Shown here: positions 1 through 12,378 of the stretch, in pieces | Layout: each line of letters starts with the position of its first letter | Numbering within the stretch: position 1 is the stretch's first letter | NCBI GenBank assembly: GCA_965178125.1 | Contig: OZ237747.1 | Span: 1,162,997-1,226,996, forward strand | Source of the DNA: Bilabrum cf. latius | Taxonomy: Eukaryota > Bigyra: Bicosoecida > Bigyra > Bicosoecida | Length of the DNA: 64,000 nt | Direction: 5' to 3' | Notes under the pieces: model-generated | Told to the model about the DNA's origin: nothing | Database searches by the model: none | Seen by the model: the letters and a program-made list of their open reading frames with translations, nothing else | Program-made: the position numbers and the translations under genes

Positions 1-896
1 GCGCTGCCTACCTGGCTGGACAGAAACAGCGCCGCGCCACCGCTGGAGTTACCGTGCAGTGCACCCGCAGACGACTGCACCCCACTCTACCCGGCCATGG
101 GGTGCACGGGCTGATACTGCATGAGCTGTGTCTGTGTCTGTGTCTGTGTCTGCTGGCCGGGGCCTGCCCTCGCGGACCAACCGCGGGCCGCCCCGTGGCT
201 GGCTGCAGGAGACCACATCACCTGGGGAACTGCCGCCTCGGCTGGTCCGCGTGACGAGTGTGGACGCAAAGCCGCTGTGCTGCCGGCCTCGGGGCTGCCG
301 AGTAGCTGCCATCCCGGGGTCCCATCCGCTGTCCGTACGCTGGATCTACTGCTAGAAGGGTATTTCGAAGCTGCACCTGCCGCGGGGGGCGACAGGATGG
401 CGCCCGGAGAGGCAGACACGAAGCCTGCTCGAATGGTGGAGGCCCGCGCTCTTGCGGTGCGCGGTGACGGCGGAATGCTCTCGTTGTGGGCAAGAAGCGC
501 GGTGCGAGACGCGCCTCTGGATGATGAGCGGCCGGTTTGCACTGGGGGCGGCGGTGCAGCCAATTCGTGCCTCGTTTGTAGGGCAGAGGCAGTTGACGCC
601 GCTTGCCTACTAGGCGGCATGGACGTCAGTCCGGCCTAATCGGTGCCGATCCCGTGAGAAGGGTCCCATACAGCAGCTAACGCTGCATCATTTGCTTCCA
701 GGTCTGCTCTCATGTTCGCAAGCTCTCGCTAGACTTCGGGGTGGCGAGCAGCAACGGGTTCTGCCTCCTGGATCCCATGCTTTCGCCTAACCCGCCGGGC
801 ACGCTGGCCTTGGGCATCGCGAGAATGATCAGAGCTCTTCTGCGAGCTTTCAGTTCTCCAGGCATCTCCAGATCGCTGCGGGGCATCCGGATGCAT
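1..896 (-). CDS. Low-complexity protein, 3' end beyond left edge
   Basis: Open frame of 298 codons read with TAG as Gln, running off the left edge. The ATG at 896 (MHPDAPQRSGD) follows an in-frame TGA, so it is the likely start. Three in-frame TAG codons occur (for example in EVQREL and TDQAGL) and no TAA or TGA. The first 110 residues are charged and helix-prone (RHPEVQRELANMRADLEAND); the rest is Ser/Ala/Pro-rich with a QTQTQTQTQ stretch encoded by a hexanucleotide microsatellite. No domain recognised. In GC-rich DNA a frame this long could arise by chance, so coding status rests on the sensible composition and the TAG-only interruptions. Confidence 0.5.
124..153. repeat. TGTGTC microsatellite
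   Basis: About five copies of the hexamer TGTGTC on the plus strand. Read on the minus strand it encodes the alternating Gln-Thr stretch of the left-edge gene. Confidence 0.85.
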
Positions 897-1317
897 AAGG
901 AATCACTTTCAGAGACAGTGGGTCTACGCCACCGTCGTTCGTGAGCTATATATGCAGCTTTGATCACGAAAATGAAAAAAACTAGTTTTTTATTTAAAAA
1001 AACAAAAGAACGTGGTAAAGATCCTTACGTCAGCCGGTAATGCTCGAAATTTTGGTCTTGAAGATTCTGTGTGCTTGGCGAACCTGCCCAGGCTGCCTTG
1101 CGACGACATGCACAACAGAACCGAGGTGCGATCAGCACAGCCAAGCAGCTGTAAATTTACCTGGCTGGCAAACAGCGACTATTGTCAAGCTGGCTTGCCC
1201 GATCATGTCCGCCTGAACCCAACGGCAAGGCTGCGAATCGTGACGAGCTCGCGTGTGCTGCACGAATTTGGACTTGAACCAACCTACCGCACCGGATTCC
1301 AAACAAGAGCGCATCGC
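897..1317. other. Intergenic region
   Basis: Gap between the start of the left-edge minus gene and the TAA of the methyltransferase gene. It has an A/T-rich run at about 969-1005, plausible as promoter or leader of the left gene. A minus-strand box-B-like GGTTCAAGTCC lies near 1275-1285 but no tRNA cloverleaf can be built around it. No other feature seen. Confidence 0.5.
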
Positions 1318-2823
1318 TTATAGCGTGTTTACCAGTTTTAGACGAGGGCCATCGGTCCCAACGCTCTCGCTTCCTTCAATGACCCTTCCGCCAGCCCCAG
1401 ACCCAGCACTACCCCCATCACTACCCCCATCACCAGCGCCAGCGCCAGCGCCCTTCCTCTCCTGAGCCAGCAGCGCAGCACCCTCCTCCTTGGACAGACA
1501 CTTGCTCCTCAGGCCCCAGCTCCCATCGATCACAGCCTGGGCAAGGCACTGGGCCAGCCGCGGGGCCCGGCTGGAGGGGTGCATGGGCACCGGGCCCATG
1601 CCCCAGGGGCCCGCTTCATCCATTCCATACGGAGGCGGGGCTGTGCTAGGGGCTGTACTAGGGGCTGTGCTGGGGGCTGTGCTGGGGGCTGTACTGGGGA
1701 CATCGCTGCTGCCAGTGCCAGCATTGGCCAATGAGGCTGAACCCCCTGCAACACCTGACGTGCCATCCTCGGCCCCGCCTGCTGGCTCCACGGGTGGATC
1801 CACGGGGAGATCCATAGATGGTTTCCAGGCGATGAATACGTGACAGCCGCGCATCACACCACTGGGCTATGCCTCGATGAGATCTGCAGCTGGCGATTTG
1901 CCTACCGGCGCGCACATGCTAGGGCTAGCAGGTTCCTGCGCGCCTCCAGTATCATCATGTGCGGCAGAATCTGGTTCCTTGGACGCAGATGGAGGAGCAG
2001 GTAGTTTGCTCCAGCCCGCCACGGGCAAGAATTCCAGCCGGGCGCTCCAGCAGAACAGGTTCTGCTCGAGGAGGCGGTCTTCGAGCTCCAAGGCACCCCC
2101 GCGGCACGGATCTACTATCAGAGCCGTTCCAGAGGGACCCAAGCTTGCGCTGATAGACCTTGCAAGGGGTTTCGCAAATGACGTGAGGTAGAGGATGTCT
2201 GTGCCAAGCACAAGGTCGAAGCCACTGGAGGATTCTTCAGTTCTCGTGTAACTGGACCCAGCGCCCGGTGAAACAATGTCAGGCCCTGCACTACTCTTTG
2301 GCAGTGCTATACTAGCAGTGAAGCGTAACATGGACTCCACATCTTCGTTCTTTGATATATTTGCCTTCAAAGCGGTCAGGTCGCCTGACGCTCGAACTCC
2401 AGCCAGAGGCGAAGCAAACTCCTCATCTGTAAGACGGGTAGGTATTCCTAGCTTGGATGCATTACGAGACAACAATGTTGTGGCGTCGTCTGCAATGTCT
2501 GTTGCAACGACGTGCGCCCCACATCGGGCAGCTACTAGTGAAGGGAGGCCCAGACCGCACCCGTATTCCGCAACCTACTTTCCTTTCAGTTCCGTTGAAA
2601 TTGACAATAGCAACTAAGACGTCGGAAAACAGCTTGCCCATGTGAATGCCCACAGGTCACACTGATCTGATCTTCGCGTGCTTTCAGAGCGAGGCTTTTC
2701 GATCGTGTCCACTGTCAACCGTAGCTGTCTATGCTATGTTTCTGGCGCACATAGCGACTCAATGCATGTATGCTTTGCTTCCAATGGTGGCAGTGACGGT
2801 AGACTTTCATTCTTTGCGGCCAT
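1318..2823 (-). CDS. METTL-type SAM-dependent methyltransferase
   Basis: Single-exon gene of 501 residues, ATG at 2823, TAA at 1318-1320. With TAG = Gln the frame is continuous; TAG codons include the ones just before the SAM-binding loop (GKQVAEYGCGLGLPSLVAA) and before the C-terminal tail (1867-1869). The SAM motif at about residues 84-110, the VVATDI acidic end of strand 2, and FDLVLGTDILYLTSF at about 200 are typical of the METTL21/22/23 lysine methyltransferase superfamily, with the usual upstream Trp segment (LWAFTWASCF). The C-terminal 150 residues are low complexity and contain five tandem STAP repeats. The substrate cannot be predicted. Under the standard code this gene looks like a frameshifted pseudogene. 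Confidence 0.8.
1640..1700. repeat. 12-bp tandem repeat encoding STAP units
   Basis: About five imperfect copies of a 12-base unit (GGGGCTGTGCTG-like on the plus strand), giving five Ser-Thr-Ala-Pro units in the methyltransferase tail read on the minus strand. Confidence 0.8.
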
Positions 2824-2904
2824 ATCAAGATGGGACCTCAGTTGCAGTTGGCCTCCGCAGGCTCCGCAGATCAAAAGGATACCTGCGCGGCGCCAGCTCC
2901 GGCA

Positions 2905-5900
2905 TCAAGACGATGCATCGGGCCTCGCGGATCCGTCCTCCTTTTGCGCGGATTCTATCCATCGCGCACCGATCCACCCAGGCCTACCTGGGACAGCGCT
3001 GTGCCAGTAATCCGCCCCGGCAGCGGCAGCGTACTCGAACCGCTTCTACCAGGTCCCCGCGTGCTCCTGGTCCTCGCGTTGGCGGGCCAAAGCTCCATCT
3101 CCTGCCTGCCCATTGCCACCACCGCCCTCACCCCCCGCCTCACATGGCGCCTCCACGCTCCTGTCCTCCTTTCGCATCGCAGCCAGCTCGCTCAAACCAA
3201 CTTCCCGCATCGCCTACTTCTCCCTGCGAGCGCGCTCTGCAGCCGCACTCATCACACCGCGCTGGGCCTCATCGGCCGCCTCGCGCTGCCTCCTCACCAT
3301 GAGGGCACTCAGCTGACCCGCGTCCGGCCACCGGCCCCTGTCCACGGCCTCTTGCATCAGGGCGAGGTGCGCCGCGCGGTCGGGATACGCGTGCTGGCAG
3401 GCATCCACCGCGCGCAGGCGGGCCAGCGCGCGGGCGGGGAGGCCCCTCGGATCCGATGGCAGGGGAGCTCGGGCTGCTGTGGCTGCGGGAGCTGGCGAGC
3501 CGTCGGAGCCCGCCCCGCTGGCAGCTGGCACTACACCACCGTGCGATGCAGCCTGCTTCAGCCACTCCGTGGCCAAAGTCACGCTGACAACCGGACACAC
3601 GGCCTGCTCGGAGCGGTACAACCAGAGCCCTCGACGGGTGCATTGCACTGTCGTGCTGTCCGATAGACTGCCGTCAGCACCACTGGACTCCTGCGGTGCA
3701 CGGCCCACCACTACCTCCACGGCAACGGAGCCGCCCTCGCTCTCGATGGCCTTGAGGGGGTCCTCCTGCGCAGCCGATGCGTCACTGGGCTTGACTCCGC
3801 TATTGCCTCCCTCTTGGCTGTGTTCTTCTGCTTTGCCACGATTTGCGCTGGACACCGGCTTGCCCTCAGCTGCATCCGCGGAACCGGCCGCAGAACCATC
3901 GCCAACACCCGCACTACCGCCCTCCCCCTTGGTTTGCGAACCAGCAGAGGCCTATGCACCAGCGGTCCCTTCTCCACCCTCCTGGTCCTACTCCCCTGCA
4001 ACGGGCAGCACCCGCCCCACTGCATCCGGTGGCAGCGACCAAGCGCTCTCACCGGTGCCCTCATGCTGGTACCATACTGCACCGCTCGTGGCGTCGTACA
4101 GCTCCACCCACACGTCACCTGCCGCCTCTCCACCCCCACCCACGCCTTCAAAGCGACGCAGCGCCACGGCACGAGCTGCCATGTCCGTTGAGTACGACTG
4201 CTGGAACCAATCACCACCCGCCTCCTAACCCTGACCCTGGCCCTGACCCTGACCCTGGCCCTGCCATGCTCCATCCCCCTGAGCCTCGCCGGCAGCACCC
4301 TCTACTTCAAATCCGCTGCCTGCAGGTGGCATCCACCTGTACTCTCCGCTCTGCTCGTGCCAGTAGTAGTACGCGCCCGCATCATCGCTCCAACCACGCC
4401 ACCACCCGCTCCCAGGCGCCCCTGGCTGCAGCGCGAATTCATAGCCAGTCACGCTGCCAAGGTCCTGCGGTATGCCCGCGTACGATTGAGCCTACGACTG
4501 GGCATGAGACTGGTCGTTGGGCTGCTCATGCTCAGCAGCAGCGATAGCCTCGGCTTTAGCACCAGATGCGCTGTTCGATACGTCGGGCTTGCCTTCGTCC
4601 TCACTCTCGTCACCACCGTCCTTGTCGTTGTTGCCCCGCTCCTGCTTGCCGCTTTCCTCACGCTCCTGCCTCTCTCTCTCCGCCTTGTCTCGCTTCCGCT
4701 TCGCGCACTGCTCGATCCAGGCCAGCCGATCCGCCTCCTGGTGCTCCACGATGCCTCGGGGCAGCCAGCCTCCCCACACGCGGTACTCGAGCGGAACCGT
4801 CCATTTGCTGGCCTGCGTGACCGGGTTGTAAAAGTACCACGCGGTTGGGTCATCCTCGGCTCCAGACCCAACGGCGGCGCCAGGCACCTGCACGCACACC
4901 CACGGGTTGCCCCCGCGCGCCACAGCTGCCCGTACCACGGTCCCGCGCCAGCCCGCCTGCAGCGCCGCCGCTGCCGCCGCCCGTCTCGTTCTCCACCGCT
5001 TCCACCGCAGGCGCCTCTGTTCCTTGGCCCAGCCCAGCGTGCGCCCCTGCAGCGGGGCCACTTCCCGCTGCGCCGCCCGCAGCCTCCTGCTGGCCTCGTT
5101 GGACTGCTCCTGGATCCCGTCCAGCTTGAGCCGCAGGACGCGCCGCTTCCCCTCCATCCCTTTCAGTGACTGCACGAGGCGCTCCCTGAGCCAGGGCACG
5201 GGATACCTCTGCGAGGAGCCAGAGATCTTGTCGCTGTCCACTTCCTGGGCCCTCACGGATGACAGCGCCTCGAGCTCGGCCTCCCACTCCTTCTCCTTCT
5301 CTTCCAGCTGGCCCAGCTCCTCCTCTGCTTCTGCTTTCTCCTTCTGCAGCTTCTCCAGCTTTGCGCCCAGCACCTCCACCACGGCCTTCATGGCTGCCTC
5401 GCCCTCCAGCTGCATGGGCGCATCATCCCCGGCCTCCCTGCGCGCCTTGGCCTGCCGGATCGCCTCCTGTTCCGCCTCCAGGTCGCGCTTGTGCTGCGCG
5501 AGGGCGGCCGCCTCATCGGCGCCCAGCACGCCCCTCCACACCTTCTGCATGCCGATGGCCGCCGCGTGCTTGCGCTGCTACAGGTCGCGGGCGGCCTGCA
5601 GCACTGCCACGAAGCCACGGGCCTGGTACACCCGCCACCGGGTCTGGATCCGCATGGCAGCGTCTTCTTCCACCATCAAAAGGTGCGCCCAGGCCCGTCT
5701 CACTGCAACCTGCTGCCTCCCCAGCGCGCCCCGCCACGTCCTCTGGATGTCCGTGGCGGCCTTCTTGCGCCTCAGTCGGTACTTTTCGTCCCACAGCCTG
5801 GCAGCGATCCCACGGGCCACCATGCACCGCCAGCAGCACTAGATCCGAACGGCGGCCGCCCTCCGCCTGGCCGCCTCCTCCCTTGCCAGCCGAAGCGCGT

Positions 5901-8900
5901 GCATGATGCCCCGGGCCTGCCTTCTTTGCCAGGCCCACTGCAGCCGCTGGGCCGCACGGTGCTCGGCGATCTTTCGGGCCGCAGCTCTGGACGCCTCGTC
6001 CCGCAGCAGGTGCATCCTCCAGCGCGCGAGACACGCCCTGAGTCCCGCCTGCAGCACCCGCGCCGCGACGTCCCTCCTTTGCTCCTCTCGGAGTGCCGCA
6101 GCGGCCGCCTCGGCCTTGCGTCGCTGCATACCGTCGGCCACCTTGCGGCCCTCGTGCCCCCGCCACAGCTTCTGCAGCTTGAGCGCCGCCCTGTTCTGGC
6201 GCCTCAGCTCCCTTGCCTCTCTTCTCCGGGCCTTCTCCTCCCAGGCTGCCTTCTGCTCTATCCACGCACGCTGGATCCGCAGGGCGCTCGAGTTCAGGAG
6301 CAGGCGCCTGCGGATGCGCGAGACACGGCCCCTGGCCAGCGCCCCCCTGTGCCTGCTCTGCAGCCGGAGGACGGCCCACCGCCCGGCCTTTTCGGACCGC
6401 AGCCGGTGGGCCAGGGCCTGTGCCATCTTCATCCTCCACCAGTTCTGGACCCTCATGGCCCTGAAGTGCTGCTGCTTGCGCTCCTCCCACAGGTACTGCC
6501 TGTGCTTCTCGTCCGCCAGCGGCTCGAGGCCGTACCACTGCCGCCCCAGCCGAGCGAACGGGTGGTCCTCGGCCAGGTCTGCCAGGAAGTGACGCTGCAC
6601 GAGCTTGCACCTGTCCAGCACGAGAGAGGTCAGCTGCGAGTAGGCCAGCACGAGCGAGCGGACCCCGCGCGGCTCCAACCGCGGGCTGCCGCTGAGGTCG
6701 AGGAGGCGGAGCCTGCCGAGAGCACCCGGCTTAAGTGAGGGCTTGGGCCGGTGCTGGGGAGCTGGAGAGCCCGTCTCGCCAGCCCCCGCATCCTCGTCCT
6801 CCTCGTCGTCGGAGAAACCATCATCCCAGCCCGCCCGCTCCGTTCTCTCGTCCCGTCGCGCGGCCGCCTCCACGATGGCCGCCCCTCGCACGGCCTCGTC
6901 GTCCTGTGCCCACCACTCCCCCGCCGCGGCCCGCTCGTCCCGCAGCAGCGACTCCCTGAGGGCGGCGGCCCGGCGCAGCGCGCCCCGCTCCGATGCCCCC
7001 ATGGTGCGGCGGGTGGCCTGGGCGACGTCGGCGCCTTCCAACGTCGCGATGAGCAGCTCCGATCGAGCGATGATGCCTCGCGCGGCGTCGCCGGCGGGCG
7101 CCTCGTCCTCACCCTCAGCCCCTGCTGCGCCTCGCCTCGCCCGCTGCCTGCGCTTCCTGGCCCGCTTGGCCCGCTTCAGGGAAAGCACCCCGAGACCTGG
7201 GCGAGCGAGTTCCATGGCCAGCTCGGTGGAGACTGCGTCGGGCAGCCGCCCCAGCCTCAGTTCGCGAAGGTTCGCCACGGCTGCCTCTGCCTCCGGCCTC
7301 GCAAACCATGCGAGCCCAGACGCCTTGAGCCCCAGGCAGCCGCTGAGGTCCAGTCTCACGAGCGACCCGCACTCTGTGGCCAGCCGCCTAGGAGCCGTGG
7401 ATCCAGAAACCCTCGCGCAGTCGGATAGATCGAGCCTCTCGAGGCAATCGGACAGCAGGTCCACAACAGCCGACACGGTGCCCTCGGTCAGCTGCTTGCA
7501 CGACGGCAGCAGGAGCTCGTTGATCCGCCTGCACCCGTGAGCTAGGTCACGCACCCCTGCATCTGTCACAAAGGAGCAGCCACGCATGGACAGCCGCCTC
7601 AGCCCCGGGTTGTATGAGGCCAGGCCCCTGAGGACCTTGTCGGACACGTTCGGCGTCATGTCCAGCTCAACGTCCTCCAGCTTCCTGCAGCACTTGACCA
7701 CCTCGCACACGCCCTCGTCCATCACCTTCTTGAGCCGGTTCAGCCGGAGTGTCCTGAGCTCCCAGAGTCCCCCTGCGATGCATCGCATGCCCTTGTCCTC
7801 CACCTGCCTGCACTCGCTGAGGTCGAGCACCTGCAGCTCGCGGCACCGCAGCCCGACCGCTCGCAGGCCGACGTGGGTGATCTCAGGAAGCCCGATGACT
7901 TCAAGTCTCCGCAGACCGGTGCACGCACGGGCGATGGCCCACAGACCCGCGTCCGTCACGGGCTTGCACCCGGGCGCGCCAAGCTTAAGCCCGGTCAGCG
8001 CGGGGGCCACCTCGGCGATCTCTTGGAGGGCGACGTCGGTCACCAGCGCGCCCGTTTCCGCGGATTGCTCCGCCAGGTCTATCTCGGACCGGAGGGACTG
8101 CAGGTCATCCGACAGGAATCCCCGCAGCAGAGTGGGCAGCCCGCTCTTGCGCTGCGACACCGCCCCCGGGGGTGCGCTGCTAGCGGATCCCCTGCCGGGC
8201 CCGCCCGCCATCGCCTCTGCCTCGAGCGAGCCGGGCAGAGGTGGCTCCCGCAAGGCCCGCAGGTCTCCCGTGCGGCCCAGACCCTGCGACTGTGGCGTTC
8301 CTGGTGCATCGGCAGAGGCGGCTCTCCTCCCCGGCGCGAGCAGCAGTGGCAAGGGCACGTCCTGTGCCCAATCCGGCACCGGTGGCTCGGCCGCCGCCGC
8401 CACTCGGTCTCGCACGCTGGACGGCAGCCGTGACGTGGCTGCGAGTCGCTTGGCGGAAGATGCCGCGGCTGCTTGGGCCGGGTCCGATGCCTTGCTGGGG
8501 TCGGCGGCCCTGTCCCTCTGCAAGATGACCGCGCGCGCTGTGCGCCTGACTTCTGCACCGGCGAGTCGCTGGGTGCGCACCACGCCCGAGCGGTCTGCGA
8601 GGGGCACGCCAGCGCCCGTCAGGTCTGGCGCATCAAGAGGGTCAAGCTGTGCCAGTGGGTGTGTCTCCGGGATCCCCAGCCTTGCTGCCCTGCGACGGAC
8701 TGCGGGGTCCGCTGGCGGAGACACGCCGGGCGGGACATACCGCGTAGTGGACGTTCTTGATGCCGCGTGCTTTGCTTTCTTGCGCCTGCTCCGGCCCTTG
8801 GATCCAACCTGCCGCTCCACGGCTGCCATGATCTCCGTGGCACCAGAGGCAGCCAACGCGGCGGCGGCATGGCCACCGAGTGCCTTTCCGGCGGGCGTAA

Positions 8901-9381
8901 GGGTGTGGAGCAAAGAGCCACCAGGCGCGGCCTTAAGTCGCGCTTCTGTTAATGCATGCAAAACGGCCGAATCGGTCCCAAGCCCAAGGCCACCGCCTGG
9001 CGGGGACCCAGCCGCGCGGCTAGCAGCTTCATGTGAAGACTCCCACGCCTGCGCCTGCCCACTGCGCTCCATGGCGAATGCCTCTCTGCCAGCTGTCATG
9101 TCTAATTGACGTTTCGAATGATGGCTCGGAGCTTGTCCACGCTGAGACCGCATAGATGCCGCTGGCCGGCCATCAGAATCGCGTTGCATGTGAGACGGGA
9201 GCTGTGGGAGCGAAACAGCCCCCATCTGCCGCATGCTGGAGTTCAGAAGCCCATATGCATGCGTTTCTTTGGTTTCTTCGAGGGCGTTGGAACCCGCGTG
9301 CCCCGCCACGCCCCTAGACTTGAACTGCACGGACGATCCGTTGAACGAGCTGCTTCGGTCCCTTTTCGATGATTTGCGCAT
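2905..9381 (-). CDS. Giant LRR-IQ-WW protein
   Basis: Uninterrupted 2158-residue frame with no intron, ATG at 9381, TGA at 2905-2907, read through at least seven TAG codons (5839, 5578, 4492, 4225, 3988, 3214, 3046). Order: basic, Ser-rich N-terminus; RNI/AMN1-type leucine-rich repeats at about 440-705 (DLSECRQVEDKG, DLSDCARVSG) and 888-945; a run of IQ motifs at about 968-1290 (DIQRTWRGALGR, RIQTRWRVYQAR), one with its Gln from TAG at residue 1181; coiled coil 1294-1444; WW domains near 1507-1534 (WYFYNPVTQASKWTVP), 1660-1690 and 1756-1786; Gln-Gly repeats between; a degenerate WW-like segment near the C-terminus. IQ motifs predict calmodulin binding and WW domains proline-rich partners. LRR plus IQ arrays are common in axonemal or centrosomal scaffolds, so a cytoskeletal role is inferred, not shown. 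Confidence 0.85.
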
Positions 9382-9590
9382 CAAATTCTTAGGAGGTCAC
9401 TAACAGTGCAACAGTAATTGTGCACTCTAAAGATACAAGCAACAAGTATTGAAAAAGTCACTTCGGACGCTCGAAAAGTGGGATATGGTGTGTCCGCTGA
9501 TGTGACGATTTGGTTGCTGGGCAGGGCCCCGGGTTTAGTGAGCACGACAACGCCACAATGCGACCAAGGGGCTGGCGCGTACCCGTAGCA

Positions 9591-9815
9591 TCACCCCTGC
9601 AGCAACAACTTCACGCACTCATCGTGACCCCCCAGACGAGCCGCCTCCAACGGACCCACCAACCGTCGCACCCCAGATGAACCGTCACCTCCACCGACCA
9701 CCACCTCGCCCTTCTTCTCCAGGCCACCAGCCAGTCGCCCCAGCCGCAGACGCTTTCCCAGCTCCAGAGGCCTCCCTTCACTTGCAGCCCTAAACACCAT
9801 GTCAGCGTCGCGCTT
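9591..9815 (-). repeat. Ankyrin-like tail module, copy 1
   Basis: Roughly 220 bp at the 3' end of the LRR gene, similar by eye at 85-90% to 18415-18630 on the other strand, with one identical stretch of about 40 bases around the GEVVVGGGDGSSG codons. Confidence 0.8.
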
Positions 9816-12122
9816 AGCCTCATGCGCCCGACGACATGCAAGTAAATGACTCACGCGCACATCCCGATCGTGCCGCAAAGCATCGACGCAGTGGTCGGCC
9901 ACGGCTGCCCCCAGCACCTCCCGCCCCATCGCCTGCATGCCCCGCACCGCGTCCATGCTCCCACCAGCGCGCAGGGCCATGGCGGGATATCCCACATACC
10001 GACAGTGCTGCAGCTCCTTCACGCTGTCAGACATGAATTCGCGATGGCAGTCGAAGTCTTTCACCATGAGGCTGCTTGCATTCATGCCGGCCTCGTCCTG
10101 CACGTCTCCCACGGCCAGCAGCAGCGCCACCACAGATGCCACCAGGTCACGCCGCCCCGGCGCACGTGCCTGGTCGGCCAGTTGCTCGCACGCGCCTCGG
10201 ATGGCCCCTGCCGCGTACCGAGCCACAGCCATTGGATCTAGGTCCTCTTTCTGGGTCACCATGCGGAGCAGCACAGAGGCGCGGCCGCAGACATCGGGCA
10301 AACTCCCTGTTGCGGGCGGTGATGAGTCGGCCGCTCCACCTTCATCTCTGGCATTACATGCATGGCCCACTACTCCCGCACCACTGGTACGTACTTGGGG
10401 CGCTTCATCCAACCATTGCTGCGCGATGCGGCCCCGATACTACGCACTCGCAGCAACTTTGGCATCGATGGGATGCAGCCGGAACTTGAGGCTGGAGCCG
10501 CACCAGATGCTTGGCAAGCTGTCGTAGACCATGCCAGTGGTTTCTCTGGACCCGAGACCAAATGCATCGCGGAGAGGCTCAAACTGGGCTTTCTACTCGG
10601 CGTTGTCACCACTCTTGTTTAGGCGCATGCCCAGCAGGCTGGCGTTGGATATGAGCCCCTTCGACAGCTCTTCCATGGCTAGTCCGAATCGGTCCGAATA
10701 CATTACACCCATCTCTTGCAGCGCTGATTTGCCTGAACTACTTAGTGCAAGCCCAAGTGCTTTGGACGCTGATACGTCGAATCTGCCCCCCCACTGCTTC
10801 AGTCTCAGCATCGACCTGCTCCCAGCGAGGCCCTCAATCCATCGCGGTGATGCTGATTCTTTGCGAGCTCTGGCCTGCATGTTGAGCTCCACACTCTGCA
10901 GACTCACACATCCCTCGATGATACGACTCGTTGCTAGTTGGCATGCGTCGGGCACGCTTCCTGTGATCAGCCTTAGCTCCCGAACCGAGTGGTTCTTACC
11001 CATCGAGTCTGCTAGCGCCCCCAGCAGCACATCCTAGTCCTTGAACGCCTTGACCTCCAGCTTGCGGAGTGTCTGGTTGGTCTCTAGAGATCGGCAGAAC
11101 GCCTTGGTGCCGTCTCCTAGCGCATCGCGAAAGGAAAACTTGAGCGATCGCAGCGTGGTGTTGCCAGCCAGGGCAGCTCCGATCTCGCCGGCAGACTCAT
11201 CGGTAAGCCCTCCCTTAATGCGGAGGTGCCTGAGGGTTTTGCTGTGCTGTAGCACACGAGCAAATCCACGTGCCGTATTGTCGCCGTTCGTGCGCAGGAT
11301 AGCATGCTCTAAGCCAGTGTTGCGCTCCAAACCCTCCAGCATTGCCAGGCACCCCGCGTCTGTGGCTTCGACCCCTTGAATCGACAGCTCCCGCAGGGTA
11401 CAGTTTGCCGCAAGCGCTTCGCCAATCTTGCGACCAGCTGCATCGTCAATGTACTACTAGTCTATGTCATCCTCCTCGCTGTGCTCCATAATCAGGCGTG
11501 ATAGGGACGTGTTTACGATCACTGCGTCGAAGACCGCCAGCAAGATTGCTTTCGTAGCCCTGGTGTACACGATAAACTCGCGCAGGCTCGGTTTTGAGGC
11601 TAGGAGCTGTCGGATAGTGCCTTGCGCGGCTTCTGGTGACTGCTGCTGCAGCAGCCACCACAGGCCGTCGTCGAGAACACGGAGTGGAGGGCCGAACTTG
11701 CTTAGAACGGCTTCCATGAGGATATCAGCGCCCTTCGCGCTCATTTCAATATCACAGATACTTAACGCGTGTAGCTGCGGGCTGTCCTCGGAGCAAAGCC
11801 AAGCCGCAAATCGCCGCATTGCGTCTAGATCGCTCCCAAATACTCCGTCCGGCATACTGCAGCGCAATACAAGCATTTTGACGGACTTGTGCACCGAGAG
11901 AGCATTACACAAATGGGGCAACATCTCAATTGTTGGATAAGCTACCCTTAGGCTCTGCAAATTTGGTGATGCCGTGATGAGCTCTACAGTGCCAGCCACG
12001 CAGTGCTCCCCGTCACTCTGACAGTCGACGGAAGCCGATACCACTGAAGGGTCATGTCTTAGCGCTGTTTTATATTCATTGAAGTCAATTGAGCCACTCG
12101 TGAAATCGCGATACGCTTGCAT
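9591..12122 (-). CDS. Leucine-rich repeat protein with ankyrin-like tail
   Basis: 843 residues in one exon, TGA at 9591-9593. TAG codons at 11457, 11454, 11034, 10593 and 10440 join segments that all lie in the same frame. RNI-type leucine-rich repeats fill the N-terminal half (LRELSI, LEGLERNTGLEHA, LRHLRIKGGLTDESAG, LRSLKFSF). The central part is helical and unrecognised. The last ~75 residues (MVFRAASEGRPLEL ... LEAARLGGHDECVKLLL) resemble an ankyrin repeat pair and are nearly identical to the tail of the SPRY gene at 17.6-18.6 kb. The start MQAYRDF at 12122 is chosen; an in-frame upstream ATG at about 12240 would add a hydrophobic leader that looks non-coding. Function unknown; probably protein binding. 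Confidence 0.75.
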
Positions 12123-12378
12123 TGTAGCTGCAAGTGGATACAGAAGACTTGAGTCGCACGAAATGAGGACGAGAACAACAACTTCAAGTTGAACCAATTT
12201 CCGCCGTGCGCGGTTTGCACACCACGCCAGATTGAACATGACTACCAACTTGCAAACGGAAGAGCGCAAGGTCTGGGCGCATGTCGATGAATTCCTTGCG
12301 CAGAAGAAATTCTAGCGGTTGGATAAACCATTGCAATTACGAATTCGACGTGCGCTATCGAGCATCAAGAAGGCTGCA

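Noticed and set aside
1240-1330. tRNA gene on the minus strand
   Set aside because: A box-B match GGTTCAAGTCC is present, but no complementary acceptor stem or anticodon arm can be drawn.
2560-2620. Frameshift or 46-nt intron in the METTL-type gene
   Set aside because: A third frame with two TAG codons read as Gln runs straight through and gives the expected strand before the SAM loop.
3479-5842. Long plus-strand ORFs opposite the giant minus gene (and similar ones at 7586-9109, 13496-14755, 21834-24680)
   Set aside because: They are antisense shadows in GC-rich DNA: no recognisable domains and odd composition, while the opposite strand carries clear domains.
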